DNA of 20,513 bases from Candidatus Cloacimonadota bacterium (GCA_023230795.1 JALNWR010000020.1:1-20513), one strand, 5' to 3'. Shown: positions 8,101-15,634, counted from the stretch's first letter. A program made the numbers and translations. The notes: a model not told the origin generated them from the sequence alone.

Positions 8101-8241
8101 TTGCCCATCGCACAGATCTATAAATGCAATATGCTGGAAGAGCCAGAACAGGAGATATTCATGAACCGTGAGTTCAGCGTAAAACCCTTTGAAATAATCA
8201 CCTTACGTTTGGAGCTAAAAGATGATCCCCTTCCCGCGTGA
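5200..8241 (+). CDS. Alpha-mannosidase, glycoside hydrolase family 38
   Basis: A 1013-residue enzyme of the GH38 family, which hydrolyses alpha-linked mannose with a zinc-dependent retaining mechanism. After an N-terminal beta domain (about 1-225) the catalytic core begins with GHAHLDLAWLWPIRE. Candidate zinc ligands are H236, D238 and H553 (QFHDILPGSS); D348 in WLPDCFGFSGNLP is the expected nucleophile and metal ligand. The C-terminal half is the usual beta-rich region. Its layout is that of the class with an N-terminal domain before the core. There is no signal peptide, so it should act in the cytoplasm on imported glycan. The ATG directly follows the permease stop codon, and the 3' end overlaps the next gene by 20 bases. 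Confidence 0.95.
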   Translation: MQNEKIHLERITRFIQRQKDALYIQFKPLQMQYIHDPEPIPWQAAQSATWQDIKCGDVWSEVWGSAWFKVCGRLSDQHPASQQGLHFDCEGEACVTIGGKPWQGLTPKVDWYHNAAKHYVPLADIADAEGNFELFIEAAANDLFGAGKQQYRLAVCALSLFDEELYQFALDLELLNDLAVALPQSSVRRAKIIYGLNEICNVWGCDADKAFAIAKKLLDRPAEASALKAYSIGHAHLDLAWLWPIRESKRKGGRTFANALRLLERYPDYIFGASQAQLYQWIKQDYPALYKEVQDAVKQGRWEVQGASWVEFDTNLPCGESLIRQFSYGRGFFDQEFGIVPNYLWLPDCFGFSGNLPQIMKGCKVDYFITQKLSWNESNVFDKHLFIWQGIDGSQVRAHQLPTNDYNFSNSPSAFLATQGRFAQAELAEGFLNLYGIGDGGGGPTRNHIEYGLRQQDLEGSPKFIFSKAADFFEEFARIPEDKLPKCYTELYLEFHRGTYTTQARMKKDNLQSERLLHAAEWIAVLRAMAGGRLEYPALLHPIWKDTLLLQFHDILPGSSISQVYSDAHELSSKNHAALQSYIRNSLISEPHELTYSIFNPAPAAVQRWLSFPLAYRDYAAFLDQGEIPYAIRDEQELKLLLRLEPYSKGSLSFLAQYSPLLNERQEIVPDGDGYLLKGSHLQVKISPRGSLLSMVCGGIEFLEGESNLVQLWEDEPNNWGAWDINHFYRETTPQEAAEASVTEAFSLGDYARIVHEIKIGKSTIKQVIELMPEAKHLIIHHEVDWQEHHRMLRVAFCTNVFSQKVDCGIQMGLLSRSARPQNAWEAARFDFPAQGFVAQSEPGRTCALLAASKYGYSAHENRLELALLRSPADVDPQADIGPQSYSYGFFCDACDFTEAPLASLSQSIEAELILTEGRSPLQPLDLHFAHNALILNIIKPAESGKAIILRLHEPLGRHCVESIFTLLPIAQIYKCNMLEEPEQEIFMNREFSVKPFEIITLRLELKDDPLPA

Positions 8242-9664
8242 AACCGAGCTCAGCAGTGAACAGCTTCCGCTGCCGCAGAGTTTTACCCTCGTTTTACCCC
8301 AGACTTTTGAGGGTCTGGAAGCCGTGCTTTTCCGCTTTCAGGACTTTTATGAGCAGCAGAAGGCAGCCCGACCGGAGCTTTTTACGGCAGCGCCGATGAA
8401 GCTGCGCCTCTTGCAGATGCCGCGCATCGCAGCCAGCCACAAGGATATGCACCTGATCAGCATCGAGCCCCCAAAGATCACCCTTTCCGCCAAAAGCATG
8501 GATGGCTTCCGTTACGCTTTCAGCAGCCTCAAACAGCTGATCTATCTGGCGACGAGCTCCCCTGCTGGAAAGCTGAATTGCGGCCGCTTTATAGATTATC
8601 CCAGCTATGACTATCGGGGTCTGCATCTGGATGAAAGCCGGCATTTCTTTGGGATGAACACGGTGAAAAGTTACCTGGATTATATGGCAGATCTGAAGCT
8701 GAACTATCTGCACTGGCATCTCAGCGACGATCAGGGCTGGCGCCTTGAGAGCAAGCGCTTTCCGCTGCTTAGCGAGATCGCCGCCTGGCGCAAGCAGCAG
8801 GATGGCAGCCGTTATGGTGGCTTTTACACTCAGGATGAGATTCGGGAGCTGATCGCTTACGCTGCGGATTTGGGCATCACCATCGTCCCGGAGATCGATC
8901 TTCCCGGGCACAGTCTGGCCCTGCTGCAGGCCTATCCCGCTCTGGGCTGCGAACCCCACAAATACCGTTCTGCCAATTCCTGGGGAGTATTCGAATACAT
9001 ACTCTGCCCCGGCAAAGACGCCACGATGGACTTTGTCAAAGAGCTGCTGCAGGAGTATTGCGAGCTTTTCCCCGGGCCATATTTTCATATCGGTGGAGAC
9101 GAAGTGCCCAAGACAGTCTGGAAAAGATGCCCGGACTGCCAGGCTCGCATGCGGCAATTGAATTTGCAGGATTATGAGGCCTTGCAAGGCTGGTTTACGG
9201 ATCAATTGACCGGCTATTTGAAAGAATTTGGTAAAAAGGCCATCGCCTGGGACGAAGTGCTGGATGGCGCTGTGGATAAGTCTTTGATCGCCATGCTGTG
9301 GCGGGGTGATGCCATAGATGCGGCCAAACTGGCTGCCGCAAATGGCAATAGCTATATACTATGCCCGAATAAGATTTGCTATCTGGATTGGAAGCCCACA
9401 GCTGACGAAGACGGCGCTCATGGCGTAAGCACCGTAGAGAATGTTTACAGCCTCTCCCCTCAGCGCTATGCCCGCCCGGATCTGTGTTTGGGCCTGCAGG
9501 CAAACCTCTGGACGGAGTATGTTTACAATCCCCAGGACCTGTATCACAGACTGCATCCCAGGGCGGTGGCTCTGGCCGAACGAGCCTGGAATCCCACTGG
9601 GGACTATGCCGGCTTCGCCTCCCGCTTGAAAGCTTTGGAGGACTACTTTGCAGCGCTATCCTGA
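8222..9664 (+). CDS. Beta-N-acetylhexosaminidase, glycoside hydrolase family 20
   Basis: A 480-residue GH20 enzyme that removes terminal beta-GlcNAc (or GalNAc) by substrate-assisted catalysis. Residues 1-120 are the small alpha/beta domain common in the family. The barrel follows with YRGLHLDESRHF, LNYLHWHLSDDQGWR, and the catalytic Asp-Glu pair D293-E294 in HIGGDEVP, the general acid and its partner. A W in the LGLQANLWTEYV segment is the expected substrate-cradle residue. No signal peptide is present, so it should be cytoplasmic, which differs from the exported GH20 enzymes of many Bacteroidetes. The start codon lies within the end of the GH38 gene with GGAG just upstream, and the 3' end overlaps the GH130 gene by 17 bases. 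Confidence 0.95.
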   Translation: MIPFPRETELSSEQLPLPQSFTLVLPQTFEGLEAVLFRFQDFYEQQKAARPELFTAAPMKLRLLQMPRIAASHKDMHLISIEPPKITLSAKSMDGFRYAFSSLKQLIYLATSSPAGKLNCGRFIDYPSYDYRGLHLDESRHFFGMNTVKSYLDYMADLKLNYLHWHLSDDQGWRLESKRFPLLSEIAAWRKQQDGSRYGGFYTQDEIRELIAYAADLGITIVPEIDLPGHSLALLQAYPALGCEPHKYRSANSWGVFEYILCPGKDATMDFVKELLQEYCELFPGPYFHIGGDEVPKTVWKRCPDCQARMRQLNLQDYEALQGWFTDQLTGYLKEFGKKAIAWDEVLDGAVDKSLIAMLWRGDAIDAAKLAAANGNSYILCPNKICYLDWKPTADEDGAHGVSTVENVYSLSPQRYARPDLCLGLQANLWTEYVYNPQDLYHRLHPRAVALAERAWNPTGDYAGFASRLKALEDYFAALS

Positions 9665-10598
9665 AAACCCGGTCATCACCCGCAAAGATATCCAGAGTAG
9701 GCATCCCGCCCTGCAAGATGTATCTTCTGTGTTCAATCCCGGCGGAGTGCGGCACGATGGGCAATTTCTGCTGCTGCTGCGGGTGCAAAACCGGGGCCGG
9801 GAGACCTTCTTTGTAAAAGCCGTATCTGCCGATGGCCTGCACTTTGAGATCTCCGATCTGCCGGTGCAGATCAAGCATCTAAAGCGCTGTAAACACCATG
9901 TCTATCATATATATGATGCCAGGATCACCACTGATAAAGCCGGGTTTTATCACGTGATCTGCGCCATGGATACAGACCGCGGCTGCTTTTTGGGCTATTT
10001 CCGCACTGAGGATTTTGACAGTCTGGATTTTATCGGACTGGCCTCAGAGCCGGACACCAGAAATGGAGTTCTGCTGGCCGGCACGAATCTACGCTTTGAA
10101 CGCCCCAATGATCACACCGGGGCAGACGGCGTGAAGACCGGCTCCCGCATCATTTGCAGTAAAAGTAATGATATGCTGCATTGGCAAAGGATAGCTGAAG
10201 TCTTTTGTGGCCGTGCTCACTATTGGGACGAATTGATCGGCTCCGGGCCTCCGCCCCTGCTGTGTAAAGCGGGCTGGCTGCACATCTATCATGGTGTGGC
10301 CACGCATTTTGGCAGCTCCAATATCTATCAGGCTGGCATCAGTCTGCAGGATGCAGAAGAGCCCTGGATCACCCTTGCCCGCGGACGCTATAATGTATTG
10401 GAGCCGCGGGAGAGCTATGAACTCATCGGCCAGGTGCCGAATGTGATATTCCCCAGTGCGGCTATTCCCCTAAGTGATAGCCCGATAATAGACGGCGACA
10501 CCCCCATCTATGCATATTACGGCGCAGCGGATACCGCGGTGGCTCTGGCGATTAGCACGCCAGACAGGCTCATCGCTCATGCGCGCGCCCAAGCATGA
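9648..10598 (+). CDS. GH130 family beta-mannoside phosphorylase (TTG start)
   Basis: A 316-residue GH130 enzyme. The family phosphorolyses beta-1,4- or beta-1,2-mannosides to mannose-1-phosphate; some members are hydrolases. The start is TTG at 9648, chosen because GGAG sits seven bases upstream and the protein then begins QRYPENPVIT like family members. Supporting motifs are VFNPGG (29-33), YDARIT with D90 in the place of the catalytic acid, RFERPNDH, and GSGPPPLLCKAGWLHIYHGV, the glycine/proline phosphate-site region. The phosphate-site motif supports phosphorolysis. The usual LFPEKI-like segment is altered to LLAGTNL. With GH38 and GH20 beside it, a Man-beta-1,4-GlcNAc substrate from N-glycan cores is a reasonable inference, not shown. 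It is cytoplasmic and overlaps both neighbours. Confidence 0.9.
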   Translation: MQRYPENPVITRKDIQSRHPALQDVSSVFNPGGVRHDGQFLLLLRVQNRGRETFFVKAVSADGLHFEISDLPVQIKHLKRCKHHVYHIYDARITTDKAGFYHVICAMDTDRGCFLGYFRTEDFDSLDFIGLASEPDTRNGVLLAGTNLRFERPNDHTGADGVKTGSRIICSKSNDMLHWQRIAEVFCGRAHYWDELIGSGPPPLLCKAGWLHIYHGVATHFGSSNIYQAGISLQDAEEPWITLARGRYNVLEPRESYELIGQVPNVIFPSAAIPLSDSPIIDGDTPIYAYYGAADTAVALAISTPDRLIAHARAQA

Positions 10599-11689
10599 GG
10601 TATTACAAAATGCGTAAGCTAATCATCATCACACTCTGCCTTGCGTGGATGCTCCCTATAGCAGCACGTGAGATATTCCCCGTGCCGAAAGGGGACTTTG
10701 CTCCCCGCACTTACACCGCGCTCAGACCCTGCTCTCCCATCATCATCGATGGCCGGCTGGACGATGAATCCTGGCAGAAAACCCCCTTTACCGAGGATTT
10801 TGTGGATATAGAAGGCGAGCCAAGACCTAAGCCCTTTCTGCAAACCAGGGTGAAGATGCTCTGGGATGACGAAGCGCTGTATATCGGTGCAGAAATGATC
10901 GATCCGCATATCTGGGGCAAGCTCACGCAGCGCGATGCGGTGATCTTTCACGATAACGATTTTGAGGTCTTTATCGATCCCGATGGCGATACTCACGATT
11001 ATTACGAGCTGGAGATAAACGCCCTGGGCACAGTGTGGGACCTCTTTTTGATCAAGCCTTACCGGGATCGCCAGCAGGTGGCAGTGAATGCCTGGGACAT
11101 CCGCGAGCTCGAATACGCCGTCCATATCGAAGGCAGCCTGAATGATCCCTCGGACACAGACCAGGCCTGGTATATAGAGATGAAAATCCCCATGCAAACC
11201 CTGCAGGAATGTGCGCACAAAGAGATTCCACCCCCCGAAGGTGACTATTGGCGGGTGAATTTCTCTCGCGTGCATTGGATCACGATAGTTCAAGACGGAA
11301 TATACCATAAAGTGCCCACCCGCCCGGAATACAATTGGGTTTGGAGCCCGCAAGGCCTTATCGCCATGCACTATCCGGAGCGCTGGGGCTACCTCTTCTT
11401 TTCCCATGCAAAAGCAGGCTCAGACTACGTTCAGGCCAAGATCCCCGAGATCGAGACCGCCAAAGAATACCTGCGCCAGCTCTATTACAAACAAAAGCAA
11501 TATGAAATGGACCACGGCAAATACGCCCGCAATCTGCGACAGCTGAGGGCCAAGAAGCTGCGTTACAGGGGCCGCAAAGTGCCTCTGAAGATAGAGCGCA
11601 CTTCGCAAAGCTATATCATCACCCTGGGCCCCACTAAGGATCTGCCGCGCATGTGCATCCGTGAAGATGGACTGCTGTGGCTACCGTGA
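10595..11689 (+). CDS. Secreted CBM9-like (carbohydrate-binding) protein
   Basis: A 364-residue protein starting at an ATGA overlap with the GH130 stop; a second in-frame ATG at 10610 is also possible and gives a cleaner signal peptide (MRKLIIITLCLAWMLPIAA). The mature part carries the CBM9-like beta-sandwich signature: IDGRLDDESW at 51-60, LWDDEALYIGAEM, HDNDFEVFIDPDGD and YYELEINALGTVWDL. Relatives occur as stand-alone proteins in sugar-utilisation loci, but their ligands are mostly unknown. Residues about 285-364 form an extra charged segment containing YYKQKQYEMDHGKYARNLRQ, which looks like the processed part of a pilin-type helix and is common in this protein group. It is the only other exported product of the operon and may capture glycans for the importer. 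Confidence 0.85.
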   Translation: MRYYKMRKLIIITLCLAWMLPIAAREIFPVPKGDFAPRTYTALRPCSPIIIDGRLDDESWQKTPFTEDFVDIEGEPRPKPFLQTRVKMLWDDEALYIGAEMIDPHIWGKLTQRDAVIFHDNDFEVFIDPDGDTHDYYELEINALGTVWDLFLIKPYRDRQQVAVNAWDIRELEYAVHIEGSLNDPSDTDQAWYIEMKIPMQTLQECAHKEIPPPEGDYWRVNFSRVHWITIVQDGIYHKVPTRPEYNWVWSPQGLIAMHYPERWGYLFFSHAKAGSDYVQAKIPEIETAKEYLRQLYYKQKQYEMDHGKYARNLRQLRAKKLRYRGRKVPLKIERTSQSYIITLGPTKDLPRMCIREDGLLWLP

Positions 11690-11690
11690 A

Positions 11691-11743
11691 TAGCCTGAGC
11701 AATTTTGAGGCTAACAAAGAAACCTTGGGTATCTATACCCCAA
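11691..11743 (+). terminator. Two small hairpins after the glycan operon
   Basis: Directly after the last stop codon, TAGCCT (11691-11696) pairs with AGGCTA (11708-11713). A second hairpin TTGGGTATCTATACCCCAA follows at 11725-11743. Neither is followed by a strong T-run, so termination here is a guess. The remaining bases to 11858 show no gene. Confidence 0.35.
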
Positions 11744-11858
11744 AACTATGTTTGAAGCAGCTGGCTATTGCTTTCTTCGAAGACAATGCTGGGCTGGGAT
11801 AACCGGCTTCATCTTGACTGAAAGCCTGCTTTCGCTGCCGGGAATGAAAGTCAGATTC

Positions 11859-11926
11859 TTTGAAGTCAAAGCGCCTAAGTAATTGGCAGTATATGTATAG
11901 ACTCCGTATGGCGCTTCAACTCCAAA
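11859..11926 (-). repeat. Inverted, diverged copy of the hairpin in the 144-bp repeats
   Basis: Read on the minus strand this starts TTTGGAGTTGAAGCGCCATA and ends ACTTAGGCGCTTTGACTTCA plus AA. The copies at 520-586 and 664-730 start TTTGGAGTCCAAATGCC and end ACTTAGGCGTTTGGACTTCA. Outer arms 11859-11876 and 11909-11926 pair, and arm spacing is the same within a base or two. The loops differ. It sits between two convergent transcription units. Confidence 0.6.
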
Positions 11927-11987
11927 CAATCTTCTTTAAACTCCATTTTTCATGTAAACTCCGGATTAGATCATTTCAGGTGAAAAC

Positions 11988-13079
11988 CTACTTGGAATTG
12001 TTCGATCTGCAGATGCGGAAGCCGATATCGGTATCCCTGCTGTACGGAAGGTCACTAGCACGTTTCGCTACAGTGCAAAAGGATGCACCATTATTCCAGT
12101 GACCGCCCCGGTGCACACGATTGCTCCCGCTATCAGGGCCTGTAGGATTCTCAGAGTTTCCCCATAAAGTAGAGCTGCCCCACCAATCCCAACACCATTC
12201 CCGTAAATTACCGTTCATATCGAAAAGACCCAGAGCATTGGGCGCCTTGGTACCCACAATATGAGTGGTGCCACCTGAATTGCCAGAGTACCAGGCCACA
12301 TCATCGATAGTGTTGCTCCCCGAATAGGTATAATCGGGATCATTGCTGGCACCACGGGCTGCATATTCCCATTCGGCCTCTGTGGGCAATCTATAGCCAT
12401 TGGCAGCCCAATTGCAGAGCGCGAGATTCCAGACACTATAGTTTAAAGAACTCCAGTCTGCGGGATTAGTTGATCCGTTAATCGTGTAACAAGGAGTAAG
12501 GCCCTCATTCATGCTGCGCTCATTGCAATATACTAATGTATCATACCAGCTCGCTCTGTAAGCAGGGCAGTTGTCATCCGGGCCATAATAAGGAGGATTG
12601 TGGGTGCCAGTGTCCATAAGTGCATAATATTCAGCCCGCGTTACCTCATACTTGCCGATGTAAAAAGGAGCAAGGGTCACGTTATGCGCATCCTCACCAC
12701 TCCCCCTAATATAGGTGCCACCGGGGACAAGGACGAAGCCACCACTTTCTGTGGTTTGGGTGTCTGTAGCTATCAACATGGCCTTGTAGTTATCGCCCAG
12801 CTCCATTCCGTCTGCAGCCGGATACCAGATAATCTGCTTAGCAACGCCAGGGCTTACATTACTAACATCACCGGCCACCGCAGTGGGAATGATGGTAAAG
12901 CTTTGACTGTCAGCAGATATCCTCAGCTCTACATCGCAGGCTGTATCTGCAGTCAGGTCATAAGTAATCATCACATGCCCTGTTTGAGGATTCACCACCA
13001 AGTTTGTAACCGTAGGAGCAGCCGCAAAGATCAGGCTTGCAAATGCTATCAGGATTATCGAAAATGTTATCTTTTTCAT
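11988..13079 (-). CDS. Secreted SUMF1/FGE-fold protein with N-terminal beta-sandwich domain
   Basis: A 363-residue protein with a clear signal peptide (residues 1-20) and a strong ribosome site (GGGAGGAGATC before ATG). Residues about 22-108 form an Ig-like or fibronectin-like domain. Residues about 113-360 are a formylglycine-generating-enzyme (SUMF1) fold: GGFVLVPGGTYIRGS, FYIGKYEVTRAEYYALM, YRLPTEAEWEYAARG, GLFDMNGNLREWCWDWW and IGFRICRS. True FGEs use two cysteines; aligning on the GG and the SFC motif, the second is C335 but the first position is N330. So sulfatase activation is doubtful and a structural or binding role is more likely. It lies 11 bases downstream of the sorting-domain gene and is probably co-transcribed. 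No sulfatase is encoded in the window. Confidence 0.88.
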   Translation of the reverse strand: MKKITFSIILIAFASLIFAAAPTVTNLVVNPQTGHVMITYDLTADTACDVELRISADSQSFTIIPTAVAGDVSNVSPGVAKQIIWYPAADGMELGDNYKAMLIATDTQTTESGGFVLVPGGTYIRGSGEDAHNVTLAPFYIGKYEVTRAEYYALMDTGTHNPPYYGPDDNCPAYRASWYDTLVYCNERSMNEGLTPCYTINGSTNPADWSSLNYSVWNLALCNWAANGYRLPTEAEWEYAARGASNDPDYTYSGSNTIDDVAWYSGNSGGTTHIVGTKAPNALGLFDMNGNLREWCWDWWGSSTLWGNSENPTGPDSGSNRVHRGGHWNNGASFCTVAKRASDLPYSRDTDIGFRICRSNNSK

Positions 13080-13090
13080 GATCTCCTCCC

Positions 13091-13819
13091 TTATTTCAGC
13101 AGTACAATTTTTTCAGTTGAGAGCTCTTTACCGCAGATCATCACCACGTGATAGACACCGCTGGAAAGAATCTTGCCGCTAAGGTCTCTACCTTCAAACT
13201 GCAGATGATAATATCCGGGAGCGGCATGCTGCCGATGGTAGCCCTGCACCTTCTGTCCCCGGGCATTGTATATATTCAGCTCCACTTGCCCGGGAGCTGC
13301 CATTTGATAGCTGATGGTGGTGCTGGGATTGAAGGGATTGGGAAATATCTGCCGCAGACGGGTTTGCAGCGGAATAGCGGGCAGCTCGGGCTCATCATCC
13401 GCATCCATCTCTACATTGGCAAAAATTGGACCGTGAAAAGTGCCACTGCCATCCATCTCCTGGCTTTCCAACCAATAGTAATAGCGCCCGCTTTGGGCAA
13501 TCTCTGTATCTAAATAGTCATAATGGCTCTGGCTGGAGCTATTGGTGGGACTTATCAGATCCGAAATCAAAATGCTGCTGGCAAGTTCCTCATCCGCAGC
13601 ACGATAGATGTGAAAACCCAGCAGATTAGCTTCAGATTGAGTCACCCAAATCAGTTGCACAAAATTTTGCCCCGTAACGGTGGCGGTGAAAGATGATAAT
13701 TCTACCGGTAGAGTAGTTGGGGTGATACTAAAGGTATCTGATATCTCATAGCCGGTAAAGGCGGGCAAGCTTCCTGCACATAAGAACAGCAGGAGCGTAG
13801 CGAGTAAGATAAGTCTCAT
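13091..13819 (-). CDS. Short secreted protein with FnIII-like region and C-terminal T9SS/FlgD-type sorting domain
   Basis: A 242-residue protein with signal peptide (1-20) and ribosome site AAGGAGAACC before ATG. Residues about 37-140 look like a fibronectin-type domain starting LPVELSSFTATVTGQNFVQL. A spacer rich in acidic residues and prolines follows, then a C-terminal module at about 158-242 with IFPNPFNPSTTISYQM, VELNIYNARGQKV and LSSGVYHVVM, ending KIVLLK. That module is the pattern of type IX secretion type A sorting domains, which overlap with FlgD Ig-like domains. Such modules normally end much larger cell-surface proteins; here almost nothing precedes them. It is first in a two-gene unit with the SUMF1-like protein. 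The role is unknown. Confidence 0.85.
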   Translation of the reverse strand: MRLILLATLLLFLCAGSLPAFTGYEISDTFSITPTTLPVELSSFTATVTGQNFVQLIWVTQSEANLLGFHIYRAADEELASSILISDLISPTNSSSQSHYDYLDTEIAQSGRYYYWLESQEMDGSGTFHGPIFANVEMDADDEPELPAIPLQTRLRQIFPNPFNPSTTISYQMAAPGQVELNIYNARGQKVQGYHRQHAAPGYYHLQFEGRDLSGKILSSGVYHVVMICGKELSTEKIVLLK

Positions 13820-14204
13820 TGGTTCTCCTTATTTGGGGTTGTTCTGGAGATGATACCAGACCGTCGCCATAATTTCGTTTTCATGAAACAATGGCATTTA
13901 TGGAAACTCTCTTTATGCGTTCCGTATCCTTTCCACATTCGCATAAGGCTGAATTCGTTACCCGATACTATATGAATAGGATTCAGTATTTTGTCAATCC
14001 TTACAATGGCTTTTTTACGTTTTCATTGAAGAAAACTGTTGATGTTTTGCAACAAAGGACTTCAGCGGAACGGTGTAAGTGTAGGAACTAACGCATTGTT
14101 CTCATTTTCTTGGATTTTCGTAGTGCTCACTACAAAAGTTTTTTACTCCAAGCGGTGGCGAAGCTTTGATCTGTCTCTGGCCAGAGCCACCCCCTTAGAT
14201 TCTG
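13820..14204. other. Gene-free divergent intergenic region
   Basis: This lies between the minus-strand sorting-domain gene and the plus-strand repeat. I see no supported gene. Two small palindromes are visible: GTAGTGCTCACTAC at 14120-14133, followed by A and T runs, and CTCTGGCCAGAG at 14175-14186. A short open frame across 14039-14320 reads into the repeat and is not convincing as a protein. A promoter for the minus-strand unit must lie here, but I found no good pair of boxes. Confidence 0.5.
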
Positions 14205-14336
14205 AGTCCCAGCGGGACGGTGTTTTAGATATTAACCCACAGCTGTACAGTGGCCCAGAGTCCCATTGTTACTCTATTTCAGATAGCTACACCAACCAGG
14301 CCACAATCAGGCTCTCGTAAAATGGGGGAATGCCAG
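14205..14336 (+). repeat. Dispersed repeat family, full-length copy upstream of the ATPase gene
   Basis: The first unit reads AGTCCCAGCGGGACGGTGTT then TTAGATA. The second (from 14259) reads GAGTCCCATTGTTACTCTAT then TTCAGATAG, followed by a tail with CCAACCAGGCCACAATCAGG, CTCGTAAAATGGGGGAATGC and CAG. It matches 16104-16222 in its first unit and the tail of the minus strand of 20149-20280. It ends 13 bases before a TTGACA at 14350. Confidence 0.8.
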
Positions 14337-14349
14337 AAGAACATAAATA

Positions 14350-14444
14350 TTGACAAGAAAGCAAGCTATGCTTGTTTTGCATTACATCATAAGTAATGAT
14401 GTTAGATAAGACTCTATATTCAAAGATGAACAACAGGAGGAACA
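14350..14444 (+). promoter_or_regulatory. Leader of the ATPase gene: TTGACA box, hairpins and strong ribosome site
   Basis: TTGACA lies at 14350-14355, but the best -10 at 17 bases is only TGTTTT. TATATT at 14415-14420 is an alternative -10 without a clear -35. Between them AAGCAAGC/GCTTGTTT (14359-14377) and ACATCAT/ATGATGT (about 14383-14406) can form hairpins; GTAATG can also pair with CATTAC, so two folds compete. AGGAGG at 14434-14439 is a good ribosome site for ATG 14445. The leader may be regulated, but this is inference. Confidence 0.4.
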
Positions 14445-15626
14445 ATGCCGTTGCTGCAAAAAAAACCTGAAGTTAACAGCTTATCATTGGAAAATGTTGG
14501 CCCTATTAAGCATGCAGATATCAAGTTTGGTGATCTGACTGTACTTGTGGGTCCTCAAGCTACAGGTAAAACTGTTTTTCTGCAAACCTTAAAATTGTTT
14601 GAGGATATAAGAAGCATTATCCGCAATCTTAAAGCGAACGACTGGTATTGGGATAAGGATTTAAGTACATTCCTACAAGTTTATTACGGTGAAGGGATGG
14701 ACTATCTGATCAATGATAAGTCCATAATAAAAGTGAATTCAAAACAACAAGATTTACAGGCCTACATAAATAAAAGCTATGGAAAACAAGAAACTAACTG
14801 TTTTTATATTCCTGCCCAACGTTATACCACTCTTGAAAATGGCTGGCCTCGTTCCTTTAACAACTATATTGAAAGAGCTCCTTATGTGATGCGTGAGTTT
14901 GGGGATGTGCTAAACTCCAGGCTTCAGCCGTACAGACAAAACAATAAGCATCTATTCCCAATGGAAGGTAAAATCGGCAAGGCAATCAGAGCCGGGCTTG
15001 AGAGCTCAATATTCGAGAATGCAAAGCTTTCTATAAAACAGGATGTGGGGAATTATAAAATAGAATTGTCTCCACATGGGGGCATTGAATCTATCCCCTT
15101 GAATGCGGCATCCGCAGGGCAGAGGGAGTTTGCGCCCTATCTGTATGGCTTGTATTATCTCTTACCTGCGGGTAAGATTCTGAATATTAGGGGTGTAAAT
15201 ACCGTGATAATCGAAGAACTTGAAATGGGCTTACACCCCAAAGCGATCGGTGATGCATTTTTAACCGTATTAGACCTACTTAGCCGTGGGTATAGGGTTG
15301 TGATGTCGACTCATTCACCTGTAATGATAGATTATGCTTGGGCCTTGGTGGAATACCAAAAGAGTAAGAAGAATGTACCCGTCGAAACTTATTTGAGCGA
15401 TTTGTTTGAGGTTAAAGCAACTGACTGGATCAGCAGATTGAACGAAACAGTAAAAAAGGATATCAAGCTATATTACTTCAAGCCTACTGGTAAATATGCC
15501 TCAAGCGTCACCACTGACATATCTTCTCTTGATCTTTTTGCTGAAAATGATGATGTTAGCTCTTGGGGTGATTTGACCTCGTTTTCTACCCATGTAGGTG
15601 AAGTAATCTCCAGACTTGCAGACTGA
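14445..15626 (+). CDS. AAA family ATPase, SMC/RecF/OLD-like
   Basis: A 393-residue ABC-type ATPase of the AAA_15/AAA_21 kind. Walker A is GPQATGKT (36-43). A signature-like ASAGQRE is at 222-228, where the ABC signature loop is expected. Walker B is VIIEELE (254-260) with the catalytic glutamate, then a D-loop-like GLHPKAIG, and the switch histidine is in STHSP (H290). A helical insertion occupies about 50-200. Residues after 300 form a non-canonical tail; there is no TOPRIM nuclease domain as in full OLD proteins. Codon use is more A+T-rich than the flanking operons, which suggests horizontal transfer. A decayed small gene starts nine bases downstream. ATPases of this kind with a small partner are often defence or toxin-antitoxin modules, but I do not recognise this one. 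Confidence 0.85.
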   Translation: MPLLQKKPEVNSLSLENVGPIKHADIKFGDLTVLVGPQATGKTVFLQTLKLFEDIRSIIRNLKANDWYWDKDLSTFLQVYYGEGMDYLINDKSIIKVNSKQQDLQAYINKSYGKQETNCFYIPAQRYTTLENGWPRSFNNYIERAPYVMREFGDVLNSRLQPYRQNNKHLFPMEGKIGKAIRAGLESSIFENAKLSIKQDVGNYKIELSPHGGIESIPLNAASAGQREFAPYLYGLYYLLPAGKILNIRGVNTVIIEELEMGLHPKAIGDAFLTVLDLLSRGYRVVMSTHSPVMIDYAWALVEYQKSKKNVPVETYLSDLFEVKATDWISRLNETVKKDIKLYYFKPTGKYASSVTTDISSLDLFAENDDVSSWGDLTSFSTHVGEVISRLAD

Positions 15627-15634
15627 GGGCTCTT

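Noticed and set aside
11988..13079. Sulfatase-maturation enzyme
   Set aside because: One of two catalytic cysteines is missing and no sulfatase is encoded nearby, so only the fold is claimed.
14039..14320. 93-codon plus-strand frame (MMFCNKGLQRNG...)
   Set aside because: Its second half is the dispersed repeat, it has no ribosome site, and similar frames appear wherever such repeats occur.
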